Shown here: piece after piece, positions 1 through 10,201 of the stretch
Position numbering within the stretch: position 1 is the stretch's first letter
Layout: each line of letters starts with the position of its first letter
Assembly (NCBI GenBank): GCA_964020085.1
Contig: OZ026604.1
Coordinates: 25,823,427-25,887,426, forward strand
Source: Micromussa lordhowensis
Lineage: Eukaryota; Cnidaria; Anthozoa; Scleractinia; Lobophylliidae
Direction: 5' to 3'
DNA: 64,000 nt
The notes under the pieces: model-generated
Seen by the model: the letters and a program-made list of their open reading frames with translations, nothing else
Told to the model about the DNA's origin: nothing
Databases searched by the model: none
Position numbers and translations under genes: made by a program

Positions 1-293
1 TAATCAGCCCGCAGATCCCCAGGCGTGGCCGGCTGGCTGACTCGTTAGCCGAGCTTGACGCGTGTCACAACTTGGCAAACTAATGGCACCAAAGCACTCC
101 TGGCGTGGGTCCGGGTCCACATGCAAAGTTTCGGAGCTGCGCGGCATCTCGCACTATGCTAACCAGCCCGTTTGCTAATTAGCCGAACTTTGCGCGCGTC
201 GCAACTTTGCAAACTAATACCACCAAAGCACTCCCGGGGTCGGTCCGGGTCCAAATGCGAAGTATCGGAGCTGCGCAAAATCTCCCACTATGC
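1..293. repeat. Left-edge unit with four substitutions
   Basis: The first unit in the window differs from consensus at 67 (CpG to CpA), 104, 144 and 277 (GCGCGAAAT to GCGCAAAAT). The window mean is about 0.85 changes per unit. The next unit carries only a 1-bp deletion. The extra divergence could mean that variant-rich units lie just outside the window, but one unit is weak evidence. Confidence 0.8.
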
Positions 294-509
294 TAATCAG
301 CCCGCAGATCCCCAGGCGTGGCCGGCTGGCTGACTCGTTAGCCGAGCTTGACGCGTGTCGCAACTTGGCAAACTAATGGCACCAAAGCACTCCTGGGGTG
401 GGTCCGGGTCCACATGCAAAGTTTCGGAGCTGCGCGACATCTCGCACTATGCTAACCAGCCCGTTTGCTAATTAGCCGAACTTTGCGCGCGTCGCAACTT
501 TGCAAACTA

Positions 510-520
510 ATACCACAAAG
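510..520. repeat. 1-bp deletion: TACCACAAAG for TACCACCAAAG
   Basis: This unit (294-585) is 292 bp long. The missing C in half B shifts the frame relative to neighbouring units and opens short frames of 67 codons on both strands near 452-668. Those frames are by-products and not genes. Confidence 0.9.
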
Positions 521-889
521 CACTCCCGGGGTCGGTCCGGGTCCAAATGCGAAGTATCGGAGCTGCGCGAAATCTCCCACTATGCTAATCAGCCCGCAGA
601 TCCCCAGGCGTGGCCGGCTGGCTGACTCGTTAGCCGAGCTTGACGCGTGTCGCAACTTGGCAAACTAATGGCACCAAAGCACTCCTGGGGTGGGTCCGGG
701 TCCACATGCAAAGTTTCGGAGCTGCGCGACATCTCGCACTATGCTAACCAGCCCGTTTGCTAATTAGCCGAACTTTGCGCGCGTCGCAACTTTGCAAACT
801 AATACCACCAAAGCACTCCCGGGGTCGGTCCGGGTCCAAATGCGAAGTATCGGAGCTGCGCGAAATCTCCCACTATGCTAATCAGCCCG

Positions 890-914
890 CAGATCCCCAG
901 GCGTGGCCGGCTGG
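890..914. repeat. 25-bp block present only in half A
   Basis: This block sits at unit positions 12-36 and starts CAGATCCCCAGG. It is missing from half B, where TAACCAGCCCG runs directly into TTTGCTAATTAGCC. It is the only length difference between the halves. It is GC-rich and contains GGCCGGC. Whether A gained it or B lost it cannot be told from this window. Example copy shown; it recurs in every unit. Confidence 0.9.
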
Positions 915-928
915 CTGACTCGTTAGCC
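913..928. repeat. Imperfect dyad GGCTGAC-TC-GTTAGCC in half A
   Basis: Seven-base arms match at six positions and the seventh would be a G-T wobble pair; the spacer is two bases. An overlapping alternative is CTCG-TTAGC-CGAG at 919-931. The dyad lies at the place in A that corresponds to the palindrome of B, so some dyad symmetry is kept in both halves. A G to C change within the left arm (GGCTCAC) marks the variant module at 14101, 17031 and 25528. Example copy given. Confidence 0.65.
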
Positions 929-996
929 GAGCTTGACGCGTGTCGCAACTTGGCAAACTAATGGCACCAAAGCACTCCTGGGGTGGGTCCGGGTCC
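924..996 (+). promoter_or_regulatory. Weak Pol III-like A box and B box in half A
   Basis: TAGCCGAGCTTG (924-935) fits the tRNA A-box consensus TRGCNNARYNGG at 11 of 12 positions. GGTCCGGGTCC (986-996) fits the B-box consensus GGTTCGANTCC with two mismatches, at the T and A that pair in the T loop of tRNA. The starts are 62 bp apart, longer than in a simple tRNA gene but within what Pol III tolerates. Half B has the same layout with a 10 of 12 A box. No tRNA fold is evident and the consensus has no TTTT terminator on this strand. It may be a decayed tRNA-derived SINE or chance; function is not supported. Confidence 0.2.
936..941. other. ACGCGT (MluI) site, once per unit in half A
   Basis: The site is at unit positions 58-63. 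It should yield a 293-bp ladder, but it contains CpG and would be blocked by methylation. Copies that lost it include those with GATGCG (15586, 46350, 47815, 62464), GACGTG (51919, 52798, 53677), GACGCAT (52213, 53971), GACTCG (17345), GACGAG (57192, 58364) and CTTACG (27304). Example copy given. Confidence 0.85.
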
Positions 997-998
997 AC
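980..998. repeat. G-run cluster and GTGG/CCAC hairpin in half A
   Basis: Three G runs of three or four bases fall in 14 bp (980-993), on the plus strand, once per unit. A perfect 4-bp stem GTGG (983-986) and CCAC (995-998) with an 8-base loop overlaps them. A fourth G run of three is missing nearby, so a standard three-tetrad quadruplex within one unit is not expected. The variant GGGCTGGG at 14753, 15339 and 17683 breaks the first run. Example copy given. Confidence 0.6.
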
Positions 999-1051
999 AT
1001 GCAAAGTTTCGGAGCTGCGCGACATCTCGCACTATGCTAACCAGCCCGTTT

Positions 1052-1061
1052 GCTAATTAGC
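1052..1061. repeat. Perfect 10-bp palindrome GCTAATTAGC in half B
   Basis: A self-complementary decamer at unit positions 174-183, repeated in every unit. The matching site in half A is degenerate and reads GACTCGTTAGC, so the perfect dyad is specific to B. Two copies later in the array are broken by AGCC to AGAC changes (23035, 23914), and 11608 carries the same change. Short dyads are common in centromeric satellites that lack a CENP-B box; a role here is not shown. Example copy given. Confidence 0.85.
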
Positions 1062-1067
1062 CGAACT

Positions 1068-1082
1068 TTGCGCGCGTCGCAA
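1068..1082. repeat. Inverted repeat TTGCG-CGCGT-CGCAA in half B
   Basis: Two perfect 5-bp arms flank a 5-base loop, and an alternating CG run lies inside. It sits 7 bp downstream of the GCTAATTAGC palindrome, so half B holds two neighbouring dyads within about 31 bp. A variant, CGTCGGAAC, disrupts the right arm at 14557, 15143, 17487 and 25984. Example copy given. Confidence 0.75.
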
Positions 1083-1110
1083 CTTTGCAAACTAATACCA
1101 CCAAAGCACT

Positions 1111-1116
1111 CCCGGG
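1111..1116. other. CCCGGG (SmaI/XmaI) site, once per unit in half B
   Basis: The site is at unit positions 233-238 in the context CTCCCGGGGTCGG. Half A has CTCCTGGGGT at the same place and lacks it, so the site distinguishes the halves. It is lost in variant units such as 16641 and 18985, where B has taken the A-like base, and at 12830. Example copy given. Confidence 0.85.
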
Positions 1117-1947
1117 GTCGGTCCGGGTCCAAATGCGAAGTATCGGAGCTGCGCGAAATCTCCCACTATGCTAATCAGCCCGCAGATCCCCAGGCGTGGC
1201 CGGCTGGCTGACTCGTTAGCCGAGCTTGACGCGTGTCGCAACTTGGCAAACTAATGGCACCAAAGCACTCCTGGGGTGGGTCCGGGTCCACATGCAAAGT
1301 TTCGGAGCTGCGCGACATCTCGCACTATGCTAACCAGCCCGTTTGCTAATTAGCCGAACTTTGCGCGCGTCGCAACTTTGCAAACTAATACCACCAAAGC
1401 ACTCCCGGGGTCGGTCCGGGTCCAAATGCGAAGTATCGGAGCTGCGCGAAATCTCCCACTATGCTAATCAGCCCGCAGATCCCCAGGCGTGGCCGGCTGG
1501 CTGACTCGTTAGCCGAGCTTGACGCGTGTCGCAACTTGGCAAACTAATGGCACCAAAGCACTCCTGGGGTGGGTCCGGGTCCACATGCAAAGTTTCGGAG
1601 CTGCGCGACATCTCGCACTATGCTAACCAGCCCGTTTGCTAATTAGCCGAACTTTGCGCGCGTCGCAACTTTGCAAACTAATACCACCAAAGCACTCCCG
1701 GGGTCGGTCCGGGTCCAAATGCGAAGTATCGGAGCTGCGCGAAATCTCCCACTATGCTAATCAGCCCGCAGATCCCCAGGCGTGGCCGGCTGGCTGACTC
1801 GTTAGCCGAGCTTGACGCGTGTCGCAACTTGGCAAACTAATGGCACCAAAGCACTCCTGGGGTGGGTCCGGGTCCACATGCAAAGTTTCGGAGCTGCGCG
1901 ACATCTCGCACTATGCTAACCAGCCCGTTTGCTAATTAGCCGAACTT

Positions 1948-1960
1948 TGCGCTGCGTCGC
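1948..1960. repeat. 1-bp insertion: GCGCTGCGTCGC
   Basis: A T is inserted into the GCGCGCG run of half B at about 1953. It is the only net insertion found in the window. Alternating GC tracts are prone to slippage and to sequencing error, so it needs read support. Confidence 0.85.
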
Positions 1961-4900
1961 AACTTTGCAAACTAATACCACCAAAGCACTCCCGGGGTCG
2001 GTCCGGGTCCAAATGCGAAGTATCGGAGCTGCGCGAAATCTCCCACTATGCTAATCAGCCCGCAGATCCCCAGGCGTGGCCGGCTGGCTGACTCGTTAGC
2101 CGAGCTTGACGCGTGTCGCAACTTGGCAAACTAATGGCACCAAAGCACTCCTGGGGTGGGTCCGGGTCCACATGCAAAGTTTCGGAGCTGCGCGACATCT
2201 CGCACTATGCTAACCAGCCCGTTTGCTAATTAGCCGAACTTTGCGCGCGTCGCAACTTTGCAAACTAATACCACCAAAGCACTCCCGGGGTCGGTCCGGG
2301 TCCAAATGCGAAGTATCGGAGCTGCGCGAAATCTCCCACTATGCTAATCAGCCCGCAGATCCCCAGGCGTGGCCGGCTGGCTGACTCGTTAGCCGAGCTT
2401 GACGCGTGTCGCAACTTGGCAAACTAATGGCACCAAAGCACTCCTGGGGTGGGTCCGGGTCCACATGCAAAGTTTCGGAGCTGCGCGACATCTCGCACTA
2501 TGCTAACCAGCCCGTTTGCTAATTAGCCGAACTTTGCGCGCGTCGCAACTTTGCAAACTAATACCACCAAAGCACTCCCGGGGTCGGTCCGGGTCCAAAT
2601 GCGAAGTATCGGAGCTGCGCGAAATCTCCCACTATGCTAATCAGCCCGCAGATCCCCAGGCGTGGCCGGCTGGCTGACTCGTTAGCCGAGCTTGACGCGT
2701 GTCGCAACTTGGCAAACTAATGGCACCAAAGCACTCCTGGGGTGGGTCCGGGTCCACATGCAAAGTTTCGGAGCTGCGCGACATCTCGCACTATGCTAAC
2801 CAGCCCGTTTGCTAATTAGCCGAACTTTGCGCGCGTCGCAACTTTGCAAACTAATACCACCAAAGCACTCCCGGGGTCGGTCCGGGTCCAAATGCGAAGT
2901 ATCGGAGCTGCGCGAAATCTCCCACTATGCTAATCAGCCCGCAGATCCCCAGGCGTGGCCGGCTGGCTGACTCGTTAGCCGAGCTTGACGCGTGTCGCAA
3001 CTTGGCAAACTAATGGCACCAAAGCACTCCTGGGGTGGGTCCGGGTCCACATGCAAAGTTTCGGAGCTGCGCGACATCTCGCACTATGCTAACCAGCCCG
3101 TTTGCTAATTAGCCGAACTTTGCGCGCGTCGCAACTTTGCAAACTAATACCACCAAAGCACTCCCGGGGTCGGTCCGGGTCCAAATGCGAAGTATCGGAG
3201 CTGCGCGAAATCTCCCACTATGCTAATCAGCCCGCAGATCCCCAGGCGTGGCCGGCTGGCTGACTCGTTAGCCGAGCTTGACGCGTGTCGCAACTTGGCA
3301 AACTAATGGCACCAAAGCACTCCTGGGGTGGGTCCGGGTCCACATGCAAAGTTTCGGAGCTGCGCGACATCTCGCACTATGCTAACCAGCCCGTTTGCTA
3401 ATTAGCCGAACTTTGCGCGCGTCGCAACTTTGCAAACTAATACCACCAAAGCACTCCCGGGGTCGGTCCGGGTCCAAATGCGAAGTATCGGAGCTGCGCG
3501 AAATCTCCCACTATGCTAATCAGCCCGCAGATCCCCAGGCGTGGCCGGCTGGCTGACTCGTTAGCCGAGCTTGACGCGTGTCGCAACTTGGCAAACTAAT
3601 GGCACCAAAGCACTCCTGGGGTGGGTCCGGGTCCACATGCAAAGTTTCGGAGCTGCGCGACATCTCGCACTATGCTAACCAGCCCGTTTGCTAATTAGCC
3701 GAACTTTGCGCGCGTCGCAACTTTGCAAACTAATACCACCAAAGCACTCCCGGGGTCGGTCCGGGTCCAAATGCGAAGTATCGGAGCTGCGCGAAATCTC
3801 CCACTATGCTAATCAGCCCGCAGATCCCCAGGCGTGGCCGGCTGGCTGACTCGTTAGCCGAGCTTGACGCGTGTCGCAACTTGGCAAACTAATGGCACCA
3901 AAGCACTCCTGGGGTGGGTCCGGGTCCACATGCAAAGTTTCGGAGCTGCGCGACATCTCGCACTATGCTAACCAGCCCGTTTGCTAATTAGCCGAACTTT
4001 GCGCGCGTCGCAACTTTGCAAACTAATACCACCAAAGCACTCCCGGGGTCGGTCCGGGTCCAAATGCGAAGTATCGGAGCTGCGCGAAATCTCCCACTAT
4101 GCTAATCAGCCCGCAGATCCCCAGGCGTGGCCGGCTGGCTGACTCGTTAGCCGAGCTTGACGCGTATCGCAACTTGGCAAACTAATGGCACCAAAGCACT
4201 CCTGGGGTGGGTCCGGGTCCACATGCAAAGTTTCGGAGCTGCGCGACATCTCGCACTATGCTAACCAGCCCGTTTGCTAATTAGCCGAACTTTGCGCGCG
4301 TCGCAACTTTGCAAACTAATACCACCAAAGCACTCCCGGGGTCGGTCCGGGTCCAAATGCGAAGTATCGGAGCTGCGCGAAATCTCCCACTATGCTAATC
4401 AGCCCGCAGATCCCCAGGCGTGGCCGGCTGGCTGACTCGTTAGCCGAGCTTGACGCGTGTCGCAACTTGGCAAACTAATGGCACCAAAGCACTCCTGGGG
4501 TGGGTCCGGGTCCACATGCAAAGTTTCGGAGCTGCGCGACATCTCGCACTATGCTAACCAGCCCGTTTGCTAATTAGCCGAACTTTGCGCGCGTCGCAAC
4601 TTTGCAAACTAATACCACCAAAGCACTCCCGGGGTCGGTCCGGGTCCAAATGCGAAGTATCGGAGCTGCGCGAAATCTCCCACTATGCTAATCAGCCCGC
4701 AGATCCCCAGGCGTGGCCGGCTGGCTGACTCGTTAGCCGAGCTTGACGCGTGTCGCAACTTGGCAAACTAATGGCACCAAAGCACTCCTGGGGTGGGTCC
4801 GGGTCCACATGCAAAGTTTCGGAGCTGCGCGACATCTCGCACTATGCTAACCAGCCCGTTTGCTAATTAGCCGAACTTTGCGCGCGTCGCAACTTTGCAA

Positions 4901-5504
4901 ACTAATACCACCAAAGCACTCCCGGGGTCGGTCCGGGTCCAAATGCGAAGTATCGGAGCTGCGCGAAATCTCCCACTATGCTAATCAGCCCGCAGATCCC
5001 CAGGCGTGGCCGGCTGGCTGACTCGTTAGCCGAGCTTGACGCGTGTCGCAACTTGGCAAACTAATGGCACCAAAGCACTCCTGGGGTGGGTCCGGGTCCA
5101 CATGCAAAGTTTCGGAGCTGCGCGACATCTCGCACTATGCTAACCAGCCCGTTTGCTAATTAGCCGAACTTTGCGCGCGTCGCAACTTTGCAAACTAATA
5201 CCACCAAAGCACTCCCGGGGTCGGTCCGGGTCCAAATGCGAAGTATCGGAGCTGCGCAAAATCTCCCACTATGCTAATCAGCCCGCAGATCCCCAGGCGT
5301 GGCCGGCTGGCTGACTCGTTAGCCGAGCTTGACGCGTGTCGCAACTTGGCAAACTAATGGCACCAAAGCACTCCTGGGGTGGGTCCGGGTCCACATGCAA
5401 AGTTTCGGAGCTGCGCGACATCTCGCACTATGCTAACCAGCCCGTTTGCTAATTAGCCGAACTTTGCGCGCGTCGCAACTTTGCAAACTAATACCACCAA
5501 AGCA

Positions 5505-5521
5505 CTCCCGGGTCGGTCCGG
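5505..5521. repeat. 1-bp deletion: CCCGGGTCGG for CCCGGGGTCGG
   Basis: The G run in half B is shortened from four to three. This homopolymer deletion opens short frames at 5433-5649. A run-length miscall is possible. Confidence 0.85.
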
Positions 5522-6061
5522 GTCCAAATGCGAAGTATCGGAGCTGCGCGAAATCTCCCACTATGCTAATCAGCCCGCAGATCCCCAGGCGTGGCCGGCT
5601 GGCTGACTCGTTAGCCGAGCTTGACGCGTGTCGCAACTTGGCAAACTAATGGCACCAATGCACTCCTGGGGTGGGTCCGGGTCCACATGCAAAGTTTCGG
5701 AGCTGCGCGACATCTCGCACTATGCTAACCAGCCCGTTTGCTAATTTGCCGAACTTTGCGCGCGTCGCAACTTTGCAAACTAATACCACCAAAGCACTCC
5801 CGGGGTCGGTCCGGGTCCAAATGCGAAGTATCGGAGCTGCGCGAAATCTCCCACTATGCTAATCAGCCCGCAGATCCCCAGGCGTGGCCGGCTGGCTGAC
5901 TTGTTAGCCGAGCTTGACGCGTGTCGCAACTTGGCAAACTAATGGCACCAAAGCACTCCTGGGGTGGGTCCGGGTCCACATGCAAAGTTTCGGAGCTGCG
6001 CGACATCTCGCACTATGCTAACCAGCCCGTTTGCTAATTAGCCGAACTTTGCGCGCGTCGC

Positions 6062-6074
6062 AACTTTGAAACTA
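6062..6074. repeat. 1-bp deletion: CTTTGAAACT for CTTTGCAAACT
   Basis: One C is missing in half B at about 6069, making the unit 292 bp. It is private to this unit. Confidence 0.85.
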
Positions 6075-9000
6075 ATACCACCAAAGCACTCCCGGGGTCG
6101 GTCCGGGTCCAAATGCGAAGTATCGGAGCTGCGCGAAATCTCCCACTATGCTAATCAGCCCGCAGATCCCCAGGCGTGGCCGGCTGGCTGACTCGTTAGC
6201 CGAGCTTGACGCGTGTCGCACCTTGGCAAACTAATGGCACCAAAGCACTCCTGGGGTGGGTCCGGGTCCACATGCAAAGTTTCGGAGCTGCGCGACATCT
6301 CGCACTATGCTAACCAGCCCGTTTGCTAATTAGCCGAACTTTGCGCGCGTCGCAACTTTGCAAACTAATACCACCAAAGCACTCCCGGGGTCGGTCCGGG
6401 TCCAAATGCGAAGTATCGGAGCTGCGCGAAATCTCCCACTATGCTAATGAGCCCGCAGATCCCCAGGCGTGGCCGGCTGGCTGACTCGTTAGCCGAGCTT
6501 GACGCGTGTCGCAACTTGGCAAACTAATGGCACCAAAGCACTCCTGGGGTGGGTCCGGGTCCACATGCAAAGTTTCGGAGCTGCGCGACATCTCGCACTA
6601 TGCTAACCAGCCCGTTTGCTAATTAGCCGAACTTTGCGCGCGTCGCAACTTTGCAAACTAATACCACCAAAGCACTCCCGGGGTCGGTCCGGGTCCAAAT
6701 GCGAAGTATCGGAGCTGCGCGAAATCTCCCACTATTCTAATCAGCCCGCAGATCCCCAGGCGTGGCCGGCTGGGTGACTCGTTAGCCGAGCTTGACGCGT
6801 GTCGCAACTTGGCAAACTAATGGCACTAAAGCACTCCTGGGGTGGGTCCGGGTCCACATGCAAAGTTTCGGAGCTGCGCGACATCTCGCACTATGCTAAC
6901 CAGCCCGTTTGCTAATTAGCCGAACTTTGCGCGCGTCGCAACTTTGCAAACTAATACCACCAAAGCACTCCCGGGGTCGGTCCGGGTCCAAATGCGAAGT
7001 ATCGGAGCTGCGCGAAATCTCCCACTATGCTAATCAGCCCGCAGATCCCCAGGCGTGGCCGGCTGGCTGACTCGTTAGCCGAGCTTGACGCGTGTCGCAA
7101 CTTGGCAAACTAATGGCACCAAAGCACTCCTGGGGTGGGTCCGGGTCCACATGCAAAGTTTCGGAGCTGCGCGACATCTCGCACTATGCTAACCAGCCCG
7201 TTTGCTAATTAGCCGAACTTTGCGCGCGTCGCAACTTTGCAAACTAATACCACCAAAGCACTCCCGGGGTCGGTCCGGGTCCAAATGCGAAGTATCGGAG
7301 CTGCGCGAAATCTCCCACTATGCTAATCAGCCCGCAGATCCCCAGGCGTGGCCGGCTGGCTGACTCGTTAGCCGAGCTTGACGCGTGTCGCAACTTGGCA
7401 AACTAATGGCACCAAAGCACTCCTGGGGTGGGTCCGGGTCCACATGCAAAGTTTCGGAGCTGCGCGACATCTCGCACTATGCTAACCAGCCCGTTTGCTA
7501 ATTAGCCGAACTTTGCGCGCGTCGCAACTTTGCAAACTAATACCACCAAAGCACTCCCGGGGTCGGTCCGGGTCCAAATGCGAAGTATCGGAGCTGCGCG
7601 AAATCTCCCACTATGCTAATCAGCCCGCAGATCCCCAGGCGTGGCCGGCTGGCTGACTCGTTAGCCGAGCTTGACGCGTGTCGCAACTTGGCAAACTAAT
7701 GGCACCAAAGCACTCCTGGGGTGGGTCCGGGTCCACATGCAAAGTTTCGGAGCTGCGCGACATCTCGCACTATGCTAACCAGCCCGTTTGCTAATTAGCC
7801 GAACTTTGCGCGCGTCGCAACTTTGCAAACTAATACCACCAAAGCACTCCCGGGGTCGGTCCGGGTCCAAATGCGAAGTATCGGAGCTGCGCGAAATCTC
7901 CCACTATGCTAATCAGCCCGCAGATCCCCAGGCGTGGCCGGCTGGCTGACTCGTTAGCCGAGCTTGACGCGTGTCGCAACTTGGCAAACTAATGGCACCA
8001 AAGCACTCCTGGGGTGGGTCCGGGTCCACATGCAAAGTTTCGGAGCTGCGCGACATCTCGCACTATGCTAACCAGCCCGTTTGCTAATTAGCCGAACTTT
8101 GCGCGCGTCGCAACTTTGCAAACTAATACCACCAAAGCACTCCCGGGGTCGGTCCGGGTCCAAATGCGAAGTATCGGAGCTGCGCGAAATCTCCCACTAT
8201 GCTAATCAGCCCGCAGATCCCCAGGCGTGGCCGGCTGGCTGACTCGTTAGCCGAGCTTGACGCGTGTCGCAACTTGGCAAACTAATGGCACCAAAGCACT
8301 CCTGGGGTGGGTCCGGGTCCACATGCAAAGTTTCGGAGCTGCGCGACATCTCGCACTATGCTAACCAGCCCGTTTGCTAATTAGCCGAACTTTGCGCGCG
8401 TCGCAACTTTGCAAACTAATACCACCAAAGCACTCCCGGGGTCGGTCCGGGTCCAAATGCGAAGTATCGGAGCTGCGCGAAATCTCCCACTATGCTAATC
8501 AGCCCGCAGATCCCCAGGCGTGGCCGGCTGGCTGACTCGTTAGCCGAGCTTGACGCGTGTCGCAACTTGGCAAACTAATGGCACCAAAGCACTCCTGGGG
8601 TGGGTCCGGGTCCACATGCAAAGTTTCGGAGCTGCGCGACATCTCGCACTATGCTAACCAGCCCGTTTGCTAATTAGCCGAACTTTGCGCGCGTCGCAAC
8701 TTTGCAAACTAATATCACCAAAGCACTCCCGGGGTCGGTCCGGGTCCAAATGCGAAGTATCGGAGCTGCGCGAAATCTCCCACTATGCTAATCAGCCCGC
8801 AGATCCCCAGGCGTGGCCGGCTGGCTGACTCGTTAGCCGAGCTTGACGCGTGTCGCAACTTGGCAAACTAATGGCACCAAAGCACTCCTGGGGTGGGTCC
8901 GGGTCCACATGCAAAGTTTCGGAGCTGCGCGACATCTCGCACTATGCTAACCAGCCCGTTTGCTAATTAGCCGAACTTTGCGCGCGTCGCAACTTTGCAA

Positions 9001-10201
9001 ACTAATACCACCAAAGCACTCCCGGGGTCGGTCCGGGTCCAAATGCGAAGTATCGGAGCTGCGCGAAATCTCCCACTATGCTAATCAGCCCGCAGATCCC
9101 CAGGCGTGGCCGGCTGGCTGACTCGTTAGCCGAGCTTGACGCGTGTCGCAACTTGGCAAACTAATGGCACCAAAGCACTCCTGGGGTGGGTCCGGGTCCA
9201 CATGCAAAGTTTCGGAGCTGCGCGACATCTCGCACTATGCTAACCAGCCCGTTTGCTAATTAGCCGAACTTTGCGCGCGTCGCAACTTTGCAAACTAATA
9301 CCACCAAAGCACTCCCGGGGTCGGTCCGGGTCCAAATGCGAAGTATCGGAGCTGCGCGAAATCTCCCACTATGCTAATCAGCCCGCAGATCCCCAGGCGT
9401 GGCCGGCTGGCTGACTCGTTAGCCGAGCTTGACGCGTGTCGCAACTTGGCAAACTAATGGCACCAAAGCACTCCTGGGGTGGGTCCGGGTCCACATGCAA
9501 AGTTTCGGAGCTGCGCGACATCTCGCACTATGCTAACCAGCCCGTTTGCTAATTAGCCGAACTTTGCGCGCGTCGCAACTTTGCAAACTAATACCACCAA
9601 AGCACTCCCGGGGTCGGTCCGGGTCCAAATGCGAAGTATCGGAGCTGCGCGAAATCTCCCACTATGCTAATCAGCCCGCAGATCCCCAGGCGTGGCCGGC
9701 TGGCTGACTCGTTAGCCGAGCTTGACGCGTGTCGCAACTTGGCAAACTAATGGCACCAAAGCACTCCTGGGGTGGGTCCGGGTCCACATGCAAAGTTTCG
9801 GAGCTGCGCGACATCTCGCACTATGCTAACCAGCCCGTTTGCTAATTAGCCGAACTTTGCGCGCGTCGCAACTTTGCAAACTAATACCACCAAAGCACTC
9901 CCGGGGTCGGTCCGGGTCCAAATGCGAAGTATCGGAGCTGCGCGAAATCTCCCACTATGCTAATCAGCCCGCAGATCCCCAGGCGTGGCCGGCTGGCTGA
10001 CTCGTTAGCCGAGCTTGACGCGTGTCGCAACTTGGCAAACTAATGGCACCAAAGCACTCCTGGGGTGGGTCCGGGTCCACATGCAAAGTTTCGGAGCTGC
10101 GCGACATCTCGCACTATGCTAACCAGCCCGTTTGCTAATTAGCCGAACTTTGCGCGCGTCGCAACTTTGCAAACTAATACCACCAAAGCACTCCCGGGGT
10201 C

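Larger units (their letters stand above)
879..1037. repeat. Half-unit A (159 bp) of the dimer
   Basis: Half A is the longer sub-monomer, about 60% GC. It is homologous to half B over 134 aligned positions and carries an extra 25-bp block at unit positions 12-36. Features specific to A include an ACGCGT hexamer, a G-rich cluster and the imperfect dyad GGCTGAC-TC-GTTAGCC. The same structure repeats in all 218 units. The A/B divergence (20 of 134 positions) is far larger than the divergence among A copies, so the dimer formed before the present amplification. Confidence 0.93.
879..1171. repeat. Reference copy of the 293-bp unit
   Basis: This copy shows no departure from the consensus and is used here as the coordinate standard. 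Unit position 1 is the T of TAATCAGCCCG and position 293 is the C of CACTATGC. Half A occupies unit positions 1-159 and half B positions 160-293. Both halves end in the same CACTATGC and begin with TAAYCAGCCCG, so the two internal junctions look alike. It has 26 CpG dinucleotides by hand count (13 per half), about the number expected from base composition. Confidence 0.95.
1038..1171. repeat. Half-unit B (134 bp) of the dimer
   Basis: Half B is the shorter sub-monomer, about 54.5% GC. Aligned with A it lacks 25 bp near its start and differs at 20 other positions, 10 of them in the 48 bases just after the indel. It carries the perfect palindrome GCTAATTAGC, a TTGCG/CGCAA hairpin and one CCCGGG site. 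The blocks best conserved between A and B are ACCAAAGCACTCC, GGTCCGGGTCCA, TCGGAGCTGCGCGA and CACTATGCTAA. These are candidates for protein contacts or simply the least-mutated remnants; the sequence alone cannot decide. Confidence 0.93.

Noticed and set aside
452..668. Open frames of about 67 codons on both strands
   Set aside because: They exist only because of the 1-bp deletion near 517. The same sequence in other units is closed by stops, and the two strands' frames overlap completely. There is no ribosome-binding or splice context.
980..993. G-quadruplex
   Set aside because: Only three G runs of three or more are close together; a fourth is missing within normal loop distance.
924..996. 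tRNA gene
   Set aside because: Despite A- and B-box resemblance there is no acceptor stem, anticodon arm or proper T arm, and the T-loop T and A are both changed.
1045..1065. CENP-B box (NTTCGNNNNANNCGGGN)
   Set aside because: I looked on both strands. CCCG and CGAA occur near the B palindrome, and TTCGG occurs in half A, but spacing and the fixed A/T do not fit. No unit matches.
5433..5862. Three short open frames
   Set aside because: They result from the deletion near 5512 and the TAG-removing change at 5747. The 293-bp unit is not a multiple of three, so no frame runs through the array.
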